Shown here: piece after piece, positions 23,712 to 34,731 of the stretch
Position numbering within the stretch: the stretch's first letter is position 1
Layout of the letters: every line of letters begins with the position of its first letter
Origin: Sphingomonadaceae bacterium
GTDB taxonomy: Bacteria; Pseudomonadota; Alphaproteobacteria; Sphingomonadales; Sphingomonadaceae
Reading direction: 5' to 3'
Length of the DNA: 44,869 nucleotides
Assembly (NCBI GenBank): GCA_029268145.1
Contig: JAJUHA010000017.1
Span: 1-44,869, forward strand
Translations under genes and position numbers: made by a program
Notes under the pieces: generated by a model
Database searches by the model: none
Told to the model about the DNA's origin: nothing
What the model saw: the letters and a program-made list of their open reading frames with translations, nothing else

Positions 23712-25589
23712 TCAGCCGGCGAGAAGCCAGGTCGCGGCCCGGTTCACCAGGAAGGCGGCGATCCACGCCAGCGCGAAGAGGTAGGCGAGCATGAAGGCCG
23801 GCCAGCGCCAGCCCCCGGTCTCGCGGCGGGCGACGGCAAGGGTCGAGATGCACTGCGGCGCGAAGACGAACCAGGCGAGGAAGGCGAGCGCGGTCGGCAG
23901 CGGCCAGGCGCTCCGAAGCCGCTCGACGAGGCCCTGCGTCGGGTCGTCCGCCTCGATCGCATGGACCGTGCCCAGCGCCGAGACGGCGACCTCGCGCGCC
24001 GCCATGGCCGGCACCAGCGCCAGCGCGATGTCCTCGCCGAAGCCGAGCGGCGCAACGAGCGGATGGAGCGCCTTCCCCACCCCGCCGGCAAGGCTCGCCT
24101 CGAGCGGCGGCGGCGCGCCGTCCTGCCGCGGGAAGCTCGCCAGCAGCCACAGCGCGAGCGAGGCGACGAGGATGATCGTCCCGGCCCGCTTCAGGAACGC
24201 CTGGGCCCGGAGCAGCAGCCCGAGCGCAAGATCGCGCAGCCGCGGCAGCTGATAGGCCGGAAGCTCCATCAGGAGCGGAAGCGCGGGGCCGCGGGCGACG
24301 GTCCGGCGCAGCACCAGCGCCGCCACCAGGCCGGCAAGGGCGCCTGCGGCATAGAGCCCGAACATCACCGCCCCCTGCAGCCCGATCGGCCCCAGGAGCG
24401 GCCGGGCCGGGATGAAGGCCGCCACGATCACGGCATAGACCGGCAGCCGGGCCGAGCAGGTCATGAGCGGCGCGACGAGGATGGTGGCAAGGCGCGCACG
24501 CGCGTCGGCCACGGTGCGCGCGGCCATGATGCCGGGAATGGCGCAGGCAAAGGAGGAGAGGAGCGGAATGAAGCTCATGCCCGAAAGCCCGGCGCGCGCC
24601 ATCAGCCGGTCGACGAGGAAGGCCGCGCGGCCGAGATAGCCGCTCGCTTCAAGCGCGAGGATGAAGGCGAAGAGGATGAGGATCTGTGGCAGGAAGACGA
24701 GGACCGAGCCGACCCCGGCCAGCAGGCCATCGCTGATGGCCGAACGCAGCAGCCCCGGCGGCAGCAGGGCGGCGAATGCGCCCTGGGCCGCGGCGATGCC
24801 CGCCTCGATCCAGCCCATCGGCACTTCCGCCAGCGCGAAGACGGCCTGGAACATGAGGAAGAGCAGCAGGGCGAGCAGCAGCGGGCCGAGCAGCGGGTTG
24901 AGCACCAGCCGGTCGATCCGGTCGGTCAGCGCGCGGCCCGCGCCCCGGGCGAGCATGACCTCGCCTGCCAGCGCCCGTGCGGCCCGGGCCCGCGCGCGGA
25001 CGCGGCCGACGTCCCGGTCGGGCGCTGCCGCCGGGCCTTCGGGCACGCTGGCCTGGCCAAGGCGCGCCTCCACTTCGGCCAGGAGCGTCTCGAGCCCGCG
25101 GTTGCGGACGGCGACCGTCTCCACCACCGGGATGCCGAGCCGGCGGGCGAGCGCGGCGCTGTCGATCCGCGTGCCATCACGCGCGGCCATGTCGATCCGG
25201 TTCAGCGCCACCACGATCGGCAGACCGAGTTCGACGAGTTCGAGGAGAAAGCGCAGGTGGATCTCGAGGCTCGTCGCATCGAGCACCGCGATCACCAGGT
25301 CGGGGCGGGGCTGGCCCGGAATGCGGCCGAGCAGCGCATCGCGGGTGACCGCCTCGTCGGGCGAGCGCGGGTCGAGGCTGTAGGCGCCGGGGAGGTCGAC
25401 CAGCTCGATCTCGCGGCCGGAGGGAAGGACGCGCCGCGCCGAGGTCCGCTCGACCGTCACGCCCGGATAGTTGGCCACCTTCTGGCGGGCGCCGGTCAGC
25501 GCGTTGAACAGCGAGGTCTTCCCGGCATTGGGGTGACCGGCGACCGCGACGAGGGCGGGTCGCGCCCGGATGGCGCTGGCCTCGTTCAC
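23712..25589 (-). CDS. feoB: ferrous iron transport protein B (GTPase-coupled permease)
   Basis: A 625-residue FeoB. The N-terminal G domain has G1 GHPNAGKTS (18-26), G3 DLPG and G4 NRID, followed by a short linker. The membrane part has the two Gate regions and [15 protein letters not shown] and [16 protein letters not shown], with conserved cysteines of the ferrous iron path. It imports Fe2+ into the cytoplasm. It starts with GTG at 25589, which overlaps the feoA stop (GTGA), so translation is coupled. There is no feoC. The G4 motif reads NRID rather than the common NAID or NMID. Confidence 0.95.
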   Translation of the reverse strand: MNEASAIRARPALVAVAGHPNAGKTSLFNALTGARQKVANYPGVTVERTSARRVLPSGREIELVDLPGAYSLDPRSPDEAVTRDALLGRIPGQPRPDLVIAVLDATSLEIHLRFLLELVELGLPIVVALNRIDMAARDGTRIDSAALARRLGIPVVETVAVRNRGLETLLAEVEARLGQASVPEGPAAAPDRDVGRVRARARAARALAGEVMLARGAGRALTDRIDRLVLNPLLGPLLLALLLFLMFQAVFALAEVPMGWIEAGIAAAQGAFAALLPPGLLRSAISDGLLAGVGSVLVFLPQILILFAFILALEASGYLGRAAFLVDRLMARAGLSGMSFIPLLSSFACAIPGIMAARTVADARARLATILVAPLMTCSARLPVYAVIVAAFIPARPLLGPIGLQGAVMFGLYAAGALAGLVAALVLRRTVARGPALPLLMELPAYQLPRLRDLALGLLLRAQAFLKRAGTIILVASLALWLLASFPRQDGAPPPLEASLAGGVGKALHPLVAPLGFGEDIALALVPAMAAREVAVSALGTVHAIEADDPTQGLVERLRSAWPLPTALAFLAWFVFAPQCISTLAVARRETGGWRWPAFMLAYLFALAWIAAFLVNRAATWLLAG

Positions 25590-25828
25590 CGGATCGCCAC
25601 GCGCGCGGCCAGCGCGCGCCGCAGCGCCACCTTGGTGGCGCCGATCCGGACCGCGAGCGGATCGCCCCCCGCCGCCCGGTCGGTCAGCGTGACGGCCACG
25701 CCCTCGTCGAAGCCCATCTCGACCAGCCGCGCGACGAGGTGCGGATCCTCGCCGAGGAAGCCGGCGATCTCGCACGTTTCTCCGGTTCCGAGCTGGTCCA
25801 GCCGTCGCACCGCGCCACCTTGGGGCAT
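25586..25828 (-). CDS. feoA: ferrous iron transport protein A (SH3-like)
   Basis: A small SH3-like partner of FeoB, with [16 protein letters not shown] and [41 protein letters not shown]. The ATG at 25828 gives 80 residues, the usual size; a TTG at 25849 would add seven. Neither has a good ribosome site. Its TGA overlaps the feoB GTG. A TGCG...CGCA dyad lies across the upstream region but is too weak to call a Fur box. Confidence 0.88.
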   Translation of the reverse strand: MPQGGAVRRLDQLGTGETCEIAGFLGEDPHLVARLVEMGFDEGVAVTLTDRAAGGDPLAVRIGATKVALRRALAARVAIR

Positions 25829-25894
25829 GGAGATGCGAATGTCACGCAATATCGTGGAGAGACGGCTTCCCGTGCGCGTCCGCGCCCTCGCGCC

Positions 25895-26551
25895 TCAGCT
25901 CGCCGGGTAGCGCAGCCGCCCGAGGAAGCGGACCAGGCTCGGCCGGTCGCCGCGCGGCTTCAGCCGTGCCTTCCACCCCTCGAACCGCATCACGCCGGCA
26001 ATCCGCCGGTTGAGAAAGGCCCAGCTGTCGGCGAAATCCTCGCTCTCGTCCGCCATCCAGACGAAGAGCGTCGCCGAATAGACCGCCCCGGCGATCGCCC
26101 GCTTGGAGTAATGGTTGAAGTCGGTCGAGGTGTCGCCCGCCGCGCGCCAGATGGCGTCCGCCGTGCCCCAGGTGAGCCGGGCGGCCAGCGGCACATTGCC
26201 CGGCAGCGCGAGGATGGCCGCCGCCCGTCGCACTGCCTCGCGGTGGGGCGCTGCCGCCTCGAGCCGGGTGCGGATCGCCGCCGTCACCTTCTCGCGCACC
26301 TTCATCGCCCGGAACTCCGGCGTGCTGCAGGCCTCGACCATGGCATCGTCGGCGGCGCGGATATAGGCTGCGACCATGTCGGCCGCACCGCCGGGGAAGG
26401 CCAGGCCCGCGACTGCAGGGTCGACGCCGAGATCCTTCGCCGCGGCGTCGAGCGCGCGCGCGCTCCAGCCGTCGAACGGCACGTGCGGCAGCATGGCCAG
26501 GGCCAGTGCGGGCCTGAGCTCGTCGAGCGTCGGGTCGTCGGGAAGCGCCAT
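25895..26551 (-). CDS. COQ9 family protein (ubiquinone biosynthesis)
   Basis: A 218-residue COQ9 protein, an all-helical TetR-like fold that binds lipid and helps the hydroxylase step of ubiquinone synthesis. Diagnostic parts are [45 protein letters not shown] and [31 protein letters not shown]. The C-terminal amphipathic helix ([12 protein letters not shown]) would touch the membrane. It lies upstream of feoA on the same strand, 45-66 bases away depending on the feoA start, so the two may be co-transcribed. It is divergent from rpsU. Confidence 0.93.
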   Translation of the reverse strand: MALPDDPTLDELRPALALAMLPHVPFDGWSARALDAAAKDLGVDPAVAGLAFPGGAADMVAAYIRAADDAMVEACSTPEFRAMKVREKVTAAIRTRLEAAAPHREAVRRAAAILALPGNVPLAARLTWGTADAIWRAAGDTSTDFNHYSKRAIAGAVYSATLFVWMADESEDFADSWAFLNRRIAGVMRFEGWKARLKPRGDRPSLVRFLGRLRYPAS

Positions 26552-26643
26552 GGGCTCCTCCTAGCGCCTCGCGCGGGTGGCGCAAACCGCCGCCGCCGGG
26601 GCCGCTTGCCGCACCGCCCCGCTTCTGCTATCTCCTTCGGGTT

Positions 26644-26679
26644 GGCGCTGCCGGCCGGGGCCGGTGGCGCCCTGTTTTT
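26644..26679 (+). terminator. T-run hairpin in the rpsU leader (attenuator-like)
   Basis: GGCGCTGCCGGCC (26644-26656) pairs with GGCCGGTGGCGCC (26659-26671), 13 pairs including two G-U pairs (the innermost pair must open for a loop), then CTGTTTTT. This has the form of an intrinsic terminator but points into rpsU 47 bases ahead, so it is either an attenuator or the end of an unseen short transcript. A likely promoter TTGCCG-N16-CTATCT lies just upstream (about 26606-26633). Confidence 0.55.
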
Positions 26680-26683
26680 GGCC

Positions 26684-26703
26684 TGCGGGCGTTGTATCCC
26701 GCA
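26684..26703 (+). promoter_or_regulatory. second hairpin of the rpsU leader
   Basis: TGCGGG (26684-26689) pairs with CCCGCA (26698-26703) around the AT-rich loop CGTTGTAT. It ends seven bases before the ribosome site AAGGAG (26710-26715) of rpsU. Confidence 0.45.
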
Positions 26704-26725
26704 CAGCACAAGGAGTTGGTGGCGC

Positions 26726-26932
26726 GTGCAGATCATCGTTCGGGACAACAATGTCGACCAGGCCCTGCGGGCGCTCAAGAAGAAGCTCCAGCGCGAGGGT
26801 GTGTACCGGGAGATGAAGCTGCGTCGCCACTACGAGAAGCCCTCCGAGAAGCGCGCGCGCGAACGCGCGGCGGCCGTCCGCCGCGCCCGCAAGCTGGATC
26901 GCAAGCGCGCCGAGCGCGACGGCATCCGCTGA
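26726..26932 (+). CDS. rpsU: 30S ribosomal protein S21
   Basis: A 68-residue S21: [40 protein letters not shown] and a very basic tail. S21 binds the small subunit near the anti-Shine-Dalgarno region and aids initiation. It starts with GTG at 26726, supported by AAGGAG at 26710; another GTG at 26719 is out of frame. It leads an apparent operon with an FKBP gene 19 bases downstream. Its leader has two hairpins. Confidence 0.96.
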   Translation: MQIIVRDNNVDQALRALKKKLQREGVYREMKLRRHYEKPSEKRARERAAAVRRARKLDRKRAERDGIR

Positions 26933-26951
26933 TCGCCCGAAGCGCCGCGCC

Positions 26952-27473
26952 ATGTCGCACAGCCTGCCCGGGCCGGCGCCCTCTGGCCTGGCCAAGTGGA
27001 TCCTTCCCGGCCTCGTCGCCGTCGGCGCCATGACTGCGCTGGCCTGGGCGGGAACGCGAAGCGTCGCCGAGCCCGCGGCGAAGGTCCAGGGCTATCTCGC
27101 CGAGAATGCCCGAAAGGCGGGCGTCACCGTCCTTCCCTCCGGCATCCAGATCGAGGTGCTGCGGCCGGCCAGGGGTGCCGGCAGGTCCCCGGCGGCGAGC
27201 GACTTCGTCCTCGTCCATTACGAGGGCCGGCTCGCCGATGGCACCGTCTTCGATTCGAGCTACGCGCGCGGCCAGCCGGCCGCCTTCGGCGTGGGCGACG
27301 TCATCCCCGGCTTTGCCGAGGCGCTCCAGCGCATGAAGCCGGGAGAGAAGCTGCGCGTCACCATCCCGCCCGCGCTCGGCTATGGCGCCGAGGGCGCGGG
27401 CAACGGCGTCATCCCGCCCAACAGCGTTCTCGTCTTCGACGTCGAGCTTCTCCAGGTGGCCAGCGGCGGCTGA
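26952..27473 (+). CDS. membrane-anchored FKBP-type peptidyl-prolyl isomerase
   Basis: A 173-residue protein with an N-terminal membrane segment (WILPGLVAVGAMTALAWAG, about 16-34) and a C-terminal FKBP domain with FVLVHYEGRLADGTVFDSS, FGVGDVIPGFAEALQRMKPG, RVTIPPALGYG and IPPNSVLVFDVELL, which hold the active-site aromatic and aliphatic residues. It would help fold proteins at the outer face of the inner membrane. It lies directly behind rpsU. Confidence 0.9.
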   Translation: MSHSLPGPAPSGLAKWILPGLVAVGAMTALAWAGTRSVAEPAAKVQGYLAENARKAGVTVLPSGIQIEVLRPARGAGRSPAASDFVLVHYEGRLADGTVFDSSYARGQPAAFGVGDVIPGFAEALQRMKPGEKLRVTIPPALGYGAEGAGNGVIPPNSVLVFDVELLQVASGG

Positions 27474-27510
27474 GCCTGCTACGTCCTCGTCCGCGGCAGG
27501 GGAGGGCGGC

Positions 27511-27867
27511 ATGACGTTCCTGGGTGCAATCCGGTCCGTTCTCGGCAACTATGCCCGCTTCGAGGGCAGCACCGCGCGCGCCGAATACTGGTGGCGGCAG
27601 CTTGCGCTGTTCCTCCTCACCATCCTCGTCGGCGGAGTGAGCTACGGCACGGACCCCTTCGCCGGGCCGCTCGGCCTCGTCGGGCTCCTGGTCGTCCTTC
27701 CCAGCCTCGCGGTTGCCATCCGCCGCCTCCACGACACCGACCGCAGCGGCTGGTACATCCTCGTCGCCTTCGTGCCCCTCATCGGCGGGCTCATCCTGCT
27801 GTGGTGGTATCTGCAGCCCGGCATCCCCGGCCCCAACCGCTTCGGCCCCGACCCCCGCGCCGGCTGA
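27511..27867 (+). CDS. DUF805 membrane protein
   Basis: A 118-residue DUF805 protein: the start YARFEGSTARAEYWWRQL is the family's RxxRxExWxF motif, followed by helices near 33-50, 55-72 and 88-106, with AIRRLHDTDRSGW between the last two and a PGPNRFGPDP tail. Family members are inner-membrane proteins of unknown function. GGGGAGGGCGGC lies before the ATG. It is the third gene after rpsU. Confidence 0.88.
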   Translation: MTFLGAIRSVLGNYARFEGSTARAEYWWRQLALFLLTILVGGVSYGTDPFAGPLGLVGLLVVLPSLAVAIRRLHDTDRSGWYILVAFVPLIGGLILLWWYLQPGIPGPNRFGPDPRAG

Positions 27868-27908
27868 ACCGCTGGCCCCGGGCCCGGCGCCGTGCAAGAA
27901 GGCGGGGC

Positions 27909-28853
27909 ATGCGCCTCCTGCCTGCCGCAGTCCTGCTCGCCGCAGTCTGGCTCGCTGCCGTCCCGCCTGCAGCGCGCGCGCGGGCAGCCGAGCCGACGGT
28001 CCTCGTCGCCGATCCAGAGCCGGTCGTTTCGGTCCGCATCCGCGACAGCGTGCTTCCCGTCCGCGTCGCGCTCGGCTTCCAGGCCGCGCTGCTGCTGAAC
28101 GCCGGGCCGGCGATGGCGACGGGCATCCGGCCCTTCCCAATCGTCGGCAAGCTGCGCTTCTCGAACCCGCTCCTGCCCGGCGGCTCGGCGCTCGTCCGCT
28201 TCAACCGGATTGGGGTCGCAATCGCGGGTGCCGGCAGGCGCAAGCTCCCCACCGCCTGGATCGAGCCGGAGATCACCGCCCGCACCGCCGGCGTGCTCTC
28301 GATCTTCGCCTTCGAGGGCGACCGGATCATCTGGTCGAACCCGCGCGCGCCCGCCGGCGGCGCCACCTACGCGCTCGCCCGCGACGGCCGGAACGATCCC
28401 GACGTGAAGCTCCGGCTTGGCGGCGAGACGCTGCGCCTGACGCTCGCGCCGGACAGCCCGGTCACCATCATGAACGCCCGCGCCGCCGCCGCGCTCGCGC
28501 GCGAGGGGCTGGTGCGGCGCGGCAGCAGCGTCGGCCTGTGGGAGCCCATCCCCCGCGCGCGCCTGCCCTGGCAGGCGCTGCTGCCCCGGCCCGGCGCGAC
28601 GCTGGCCGGGCTCCCCCTCGTCCGCCCGGCCGCGCGGGTGAGCGAGGCGGAAGCGAAGGCGATCGACGCCCGCGCCCAGGCCGGCACGTCGACCGAGGCC
28701 GACGATGCCGACACCATCGTCGTCAGGGGCGAGCGGGAGGGCCGGCGCGGCCGCGCGCCCTGGGTCCTCATCGGCGCCGACGTGCTCGACCGCTGCAGCC
28801 GGATCGAGCTTGACCGGCCGGGCCAGCGCTGGCTGCTGACCTGCGCCTTCTGA
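27909..28853 (+). CDS. exported retropepsin-like protein lacking catalytic Asp motifs
   Basis: A 314-residue protein with a signal peptide (LLPAAVLLAAVWLAAVPPAARA). It has two similar halves with short beta strands and the ending LIGADVLDRCSRIELDRPGQRWLLTC, as in sphingomonad proteins related to retroviral-type aspartic proteases. The D-T/S-G motif of active enzymes is missing: the first half has LLLNAGPAMATG and the second LAPDSPVTIMN. A linker EADDADTIVVRGERE precedes the last block. It may be a binding protein derived from a protease; the assignment is tentative. It is convergent with lepB, six bases away. Confidence 0.6.
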   Translation: MRLLPAAVLLAAVWLAAVPPAARARAAEPTVLVADPEPVVSVRIRDSVLPVRVALGFQAALLLNAGPAMATGIRPFPIVGKLRFSNPLLPGGSALVRFNRIGVAIAGAGRRKLPTAWIEPEITARTAGVLSIFAFEGDRIIWSNPRAPAGGATYALARDGRNDPDVKLRLGGETLRLTLAPDSPVTIMNARAAAALAREGLVRRGSSVGLWEPIPRARLPWQALLPRPGATLAGLPLVRPAARVSEAEAKAIDARAQAGTSTEADDADTIVVRGEREGRRGRAPWVLIGADVLDRCSRIELDRPGQRWLLTCAF

Positions 28854-28859
28854 GGCGCG

Positions 28860-29690
28860 TCAGTTCTTCCGCAGGCTCAGGAACGCCCGCTCGCCGCGCA
28901 GCGCGTCGATCCAGCTGAGCGGATTGAGGGTTGCCGAGCCGTCGAGGCTGAAGGTGGTGAACTCGGCGCGGCCGACGATGTTCTCGACCGGGACCAGGCC
29001 GAGGCCGCCCACCTCGGGCGGCACCCGGCTGTCCGAGCTGTTGTCGCGGTTGTCGCCGAGCAGGAAGATGTAGCCCTCGGGAACGGTCACCGGCGGCCGG
29101 TCGTCGCGCTCGGTCGCAGCCAGGTCGAGCACCACATAGGTGCGCCCGTCCAGCTCCTCGCGCCAGGCCGGGAAGCGGCACACCGGCGTGCCGTCCGGCC
29201 GCGTTCCCCTGAGTGAGGGGAGATACTGGCAGTCGGTGTTGGGCGACACCTCGATCTCGACGTCGGCGATCCGCTCGTGCGGCACGGGTGCGCCATTGAG
29301 CCAGAGGATCCCGCCGCGCATCTCGACCGTGTCTCCGGGCAGCCCCACCACCCGCTTGATCCAGTCGGCCCCGTCGGACGGGGACTTGACCACGATGATG
29401 TCGCCCCGCTCCGGCAGCCGGCCGAACAGCCGGCCCGGGATCTTCGGCAGGATCGGCACCGAGGGCGAGAGATAGCTGAAGCCGTAGGGGAACTTGGACA
29501 CGATCAGCCGGTCCCCGACAAGCAGGCCCGGCATCATCGATTCCGACGGGATGTAGAAGGGCTTGGCAAGGAAGCTGTGGATTCCGAGCACGGCGAGGAT
29601 GAGGACGGCCCATTGCTGCGCCTCGCGGCGCCACGAGAAGGGCGGCTTCACCTTGGCGGGCTTGGCGGCCCCTCGGTCCAGTTGGTTCAT
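28860..29690 (-). CDS. lepB: signal peptidase I
   Basis: A 276-residue type I signal peptidase that removes signal peptides at the inner membrane. It has one N-terminal helix ([19 protein letters not shown]), the catalytic Ser51 in IPSESMMPG, the general-base Lys112 in [12 protein letters not shown], and the [11 protein letters not shown] box. Its ATG overlaps the acpS stop (ATGA). It is the last gene of the rsh-pyrE-pdxJ-acpS run; rnc and era, which usually follow it in alphaproteobacteria, are absent. Confidence 0.96.
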   Translation of the reverse strand: MNQLDRGAAKPAKVKPPFSWRREAQQWAVLILAVLGIHSFLAKPFYIPSESMMPGLLVGDRLIVSKFPYGFSYLSPSVPILPKIPGRLFGRLPERGDIIVVKSPSDGADWIKRVVGLPGDTVEMRGGILWLNGAPVPHERIADVEIEVSPNTDCQYLPSLRGTRPDGTPVCRFPAWREELDGRTYVVLDLAATERDDRPPVTVPEGYIFLLGDNRDNSSDSRVPPEVGGLGLVPVENIVGRAEFTTFSLDGSATLNPLSWIDALRGERAFLSLRKN

Positions 29691-30091
29691 TCGGGGCTCG
29701 CGGTGATGAGGACGAAGGCCTGCGCCCAAGGATGGTCGTCGGAAAGCGTCACGTGAATGCGCGCCTTATGCCCCACGGGGGTGAGCGCTTCAAGCCGCGC
29801 CAGCGCCCCGCCGGTCAGCGCCATGGTGGGGGCGCCCGAGGGCAGGTTGACGACGCCCATGTCGTGGAAGAAGACGCCCTGGCGAATGCCCGTTCCCAGC
29901 GCCTTGGCGCAGGCCTCCTTGGCCGCGAAGCGCTTGGCGTAGGTCGCAGCGCGCGTCATCACCCGCCGGTCCGCCTTCGCCTGCTCGGCGGCGGTGAAGA
30001 TCCGGTCGAGGAAGCGGCTGCCGAACCGGTCGATCGAGCGGGCGATGCGCTCGATGTTGCACAGGTCGGAACCGAGCCCGAGGATGATCAT
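29687..30091 (-). CDS. acpS: holo-[acyl-carrier-protein] synthase
   Basis: A 134-residue phosphopantetheinyl transferase that activates acyl carrier protein with the CoA-derived arm. Motifs are [15 protein letters not shown] (Mg-binding Asp) and [18 protein letters not shown], with the C-terminal [18 protein letters not shown]. It overlaps pdxJ upstream and lepB downstream by four bases each. Confidence 0.96.
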   Translation of the reverse strand: MIILGLGSDLCNIERIARSIDRFGSRFLDRIFTAAEQAKADRRVMTRAATYAKRFAAKEACAKALGTGIRQGVFFHDMGVVNLPSGAPTMALTGGALARLEALTPVGHKARIHVTLSDDHPWAQAFVLITASPE

Positions 30092-30843
30092 GCCGCCAGT
30101 CCGGCGCGTCCCGCGTCCATCCGCGCGCGCATCTCGCGGATGGCCGCTGCAAGCCCGGTGAAGACCGCCTCGCCGATCAGGAAGTGGCCGATGTTGAGCT
30201 CCGCCAGTTCGGGGATCGCGGCGACCGCGCCGACGTTGGCGAAGCCGAGGCCGTGGCCGGCATGGACCTCGAGCCCGAGCCCGGCCGCCAGGGCCGCTGC
30301 TTCGCGCAGCCGGCAAAGCTCGTCGACCGAGCCGTCGGAATGGGCGTAGGGGCCGGTGTGGAGCTCGATCACCGGGGCGCCGAGCCGTGCGGCCGCCTCG
30401 ATCTGGCGCACCTCGGGCGCGACGAACAGCGACACCCGGATCCCCGCCTCGCCGAGCCGCTCCACCAGCGGCTTCAGCGTGTTGAACTGGCCGGCAGCGT
30501 CCAGCCCGCCCTCGGTGGTGCGCTCGGCCCGCCGCTCGGGGACGATGCAGGCCGCGTGCGGGCGGTTGGCGAGCGCGATGGCCAGCATCTCGTGCGTTGC
30601 CGCCATCTCGAGGTTGAGCGGAAGCGCGATCTCCCGGACCAGCCGGGCGATGTCGGCATCCGTCATGTGCCGCCGGTCCTCGCGCAGGTGCGCCGTGATG
30701 CCGTCGGCGCCGGCCGCGGCAGCGGCGTGCGCGGCCCGGATGGGGCAGGGGTGGTCGCCGCCGCGCGCGTTCCGGATGGTCGCCACATGGTCGATGTTGA
30801 CGCCGAGGCGCAGATGCCCCGGGGCGCGGCCTGGCGCGGTCAT
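30088..30843 (-). CDS. pdxJ: pyridoxine 5'-phosphate synthase
   Basis: A 251-residue TIM-barrel enzyme that makes the pyridoxine phosphate ring from 1-deoxyxylulose 5-phosphate and amino-acetone phosphate. Hallmarks are [46 protein letters not shown] and [14 protein letters not shown]. It shares ATGA overlaps with pyrE before it and acpS after it. Confidence 0.97.
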   Translation of the reverse strand: MTAPGRAPGHLRLGVNIDHVATIRNARGGDHPCPIRAAHAAAAAGADGITAHLREDRRHMTDADIARLVREIALPLNLEMAATHEMLAIALANRPHAACIVPERRAERTTEGGLDAAGQFNTLKPLVERLGEAGIRVSLFVAPEVRQIEAAARLGAPVIELHTGPYAHSDGSVDELCRLREAAALAAGLGLEVHAGHGLGFANVGAVAAIPELAELNIGHFLIGEAVFTGLAAAIREMRARMDAGRAGLAA

Positions 30844-31433
30844 GCCTTCCGGCTCCCCGGCTTCACGGCCGGGATCGCGGCAAGCTCCGGCGGCAGCGCG
30901 TCGGCCGGGTAGCTCGGCACGGCAAGCCGGATGAGCGGCGTGAACGGCACGCCGAGGTCCGCCGTTCCATCCGAGCGGTCGACCAGCGCTGCCGCGTGGA
31001 TGACCCGGCCGCCGGCCGCCGCGATCGCGGCGATCGCCTCCCGGCTCGACAGGCCGGTCGTCACCACGTCCTCGCACAGGATGACCGGCATGCCCGGCGC
31101 CAGGGCGAAGCCGCGCCTCAGCTCGAACACGCCTTCCGGCCGCTCCACGAACATGGAGAGGCAGCCGAGCGCCCGGGCCAGCTCGTGGCCGATGAGGATG
31201 CCGCCCATCGCCGGCGCCACCACGGCCTGCGCCTCGGCCCTGGCTGCTTCCGGGAGCGCCGCGGCCAGCGCCCGGGCAAGCCGCTCGGCCCGGGCCGGGT
31301 CCATCAGCACGCGCGCGCACTGCAGGTAGCGGGGCGAGTGCCGCCCGGAGGAGAGGATGAAATGCCCCTCGAGCAGCGCGCCCGCGGCGCGGAACGCCTC
31401 GAGCACCTCCTCGCGCGTCATCGAAGCCGTCAT
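30840..31433 (-). CDS. pyrE: orotate phosphoribosyltransferase
   Basis: A 197-residue enzyme of pyrimidine synthesis that joins orotate to PRPP. The PRPP loop is [18 protein letters not shown], and the N-terminal [17 protein letters not shown] and [14 protein letters not shown] blocks fit the longer class of bacterial PyrE. A second ATG lies 12 bases downstream. It starts 59 bases after the rsh stop. Confidence 0.95.
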   Translation of the reverse strand: MTASMTREEVLEAFRAAGALLEGHFILSSGRHSPRYLQCARVLMDPARAERLARALAAALPEAARAEAQAVVAPAMGGILIGHELARALGCLSMFVERPEGVFELRRGFALAPGMPVILCEDVVTTGLSSREAIAAIAAAGGRVIHAAALVDRSDGTADLGVPFTPLIRLAVPSYPADALPPELAAIPAVKPGSRKA

Positions 31434-31492
31434 CGCCGCGCGCCATGGCAGGGACGCGCCAGCGGGAAAAGCCCCCGCGACAGGATTGCGCC

Positions 31493-33595
<2,103 letters not shown>

Positions 33596-33780
33596 CGCGC
33601 CGCAATATGGCGGTTTTTCCGGCCTGCGCCAGTGGGCGTGCCGAAGGCGCCCCACGCGGCCGCCCACCTGTGCCGCCTTGCCCCGGCGGTCAGGGTGCGG
33701 CAGGTGCAGGAGGCCGCCATGCCGCCTTCCCGTCCGTTCCGGCATCCGCGCCCGAACCGCCGCCGGCCGGCCGCCTGACC

Positions 33781-34692
33781 ATGCCCGCCCCGCCGCGCGA
33801 CATGGTTCCCGTTCCCGGCGGCCGGTTCCGCATGGGCTCCGACCATCACTATCCCGAGGAAGCCCCGGCGCACGAGGTTGCCGTCGCGGGCTTCCTGATG
33901 GACCGCACGCCCGTCACCAACCGCCAGTTCGCGGCCTTCGTCGAGGCGACGGGCCATGTGACCGTCGCCGAGGTGGCGCCCCGGGCCGAGGACTATCCCG
34001 GCGCCCGTCCCGAGCTGCTGCGGCCCGGCAGCCTCGTCTTCGTGCCCACGCCCGGGCCCGTCCCCCTCGATGCCTGGTCGCAGTGGTGGCGCTGGACCAT
34101 CGGGGCCGACTGGCGCCACCCGACCGGCCCCGACAGCAGCCTCGACGGCCTCATGGACCACCCGGTCGTCCATGTCGCGCTTGCCGATGTCGAGGCCTAC
34201 TGCGCCTGGGCGGGCACCGCGCTCCCCACCGAGGCCGAGTGGGAACATGCGGCCTGGGCCGGCATGTCGGGCCACGACTATGCCTGGGGCGACGAACTCG
34301 AGCCGGGCGGCCGCCACATGGCGAACCTCTGGCAGGGCCCCTTTCCCCACGCCAACAGCGCGGCAGACGGCTTCGTGCGGACGTCGCCGGTCGGCAGCTT
34401 TCCCGCCAACGGCTTCGGCCTCCACGACATGATCGGCAATGTCTGGGAATGGACCGCCGACTGGTGGAGCCCCCGCCACGCCCCGGCGCGCGCCTGCTGC
34501 GCGCCCGACGCCCGCGCCCGCAGCATCGATCCGGCCGTGCCGGCCATTCCCCGCCGCGTCCTGAAGGGCGGCAGCCACCTCTGCGCCCCCAGCTACTGCC
34601 GCCGCTATCGCCCGGCCGCGCGCCACGCCCAGGCCATCGACACGGGCACCAGCCACATCGGCTTCCGCACCATCCGCCGCACCCCCGCCTGA
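33781..34692 (+). CDS. formylglycine-generating enzyme family protein
   Basis: A 303-residue FGE-sulfatase domain protein. It has VPGGRFRMGSD, PVTNRQFAAFVEATGH, WRHPTGPDSSLDG, HPVVHVALADVEAYCAWAG, LPTEAEWEHAAWAG, NVWEWTADWW and KGGSHLCAPSYCRRYRPAARH. Cys268 and Cys273 in the last block match the copper-binding pair of true formylglycine-generating enzymes, so it probably oxidises a sulfatase cysteine to formylglycine. No sulfatase gene lies in the window. The ATG at 33781 is chosen because the domain begins directly after it. The 185 bases before it hold no gene I can see. Confidence 0.9.
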   Translation: MPAPPRDMVPVPGGRFRMGSDHHYPEEAPAHEVAVAGFLMDRTPVTNRQFAAFVEATGHVTVAEVAPRAEDYPGARPELLRPGSLVFVPTPGPVPLDAWSQWWRWTIGADWRHPTGPDSSLDGLMDHPVVHVALADVEAYCAWAGTALPTEAEWEHAAWAGMSGHDYAWGDELEPGGRHMANLWQGPFPHANSAADGFVRTSPVGSFPANGFGLHDMIGNVWEWTADWWSPRHAPARACCAPDARARSIDPAVPAIPRRVLKGGSHLCAPSYCRRYRPAARHAQAIDTGTSHIGFRTIRRTPA

Positions 34693-34731
34693 CCGCCGCA
34701 CCCACGCCTGACCGGCGCGCCTCCCGATGCC

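Noticed and set aside
25830-25852. Fur box upstream of feoA
   Set aside because: Only a TGCG/CGCA dyad is present; the AT-rich inner part expected for alphaproteobacterial Fur or Irr sites is missing.
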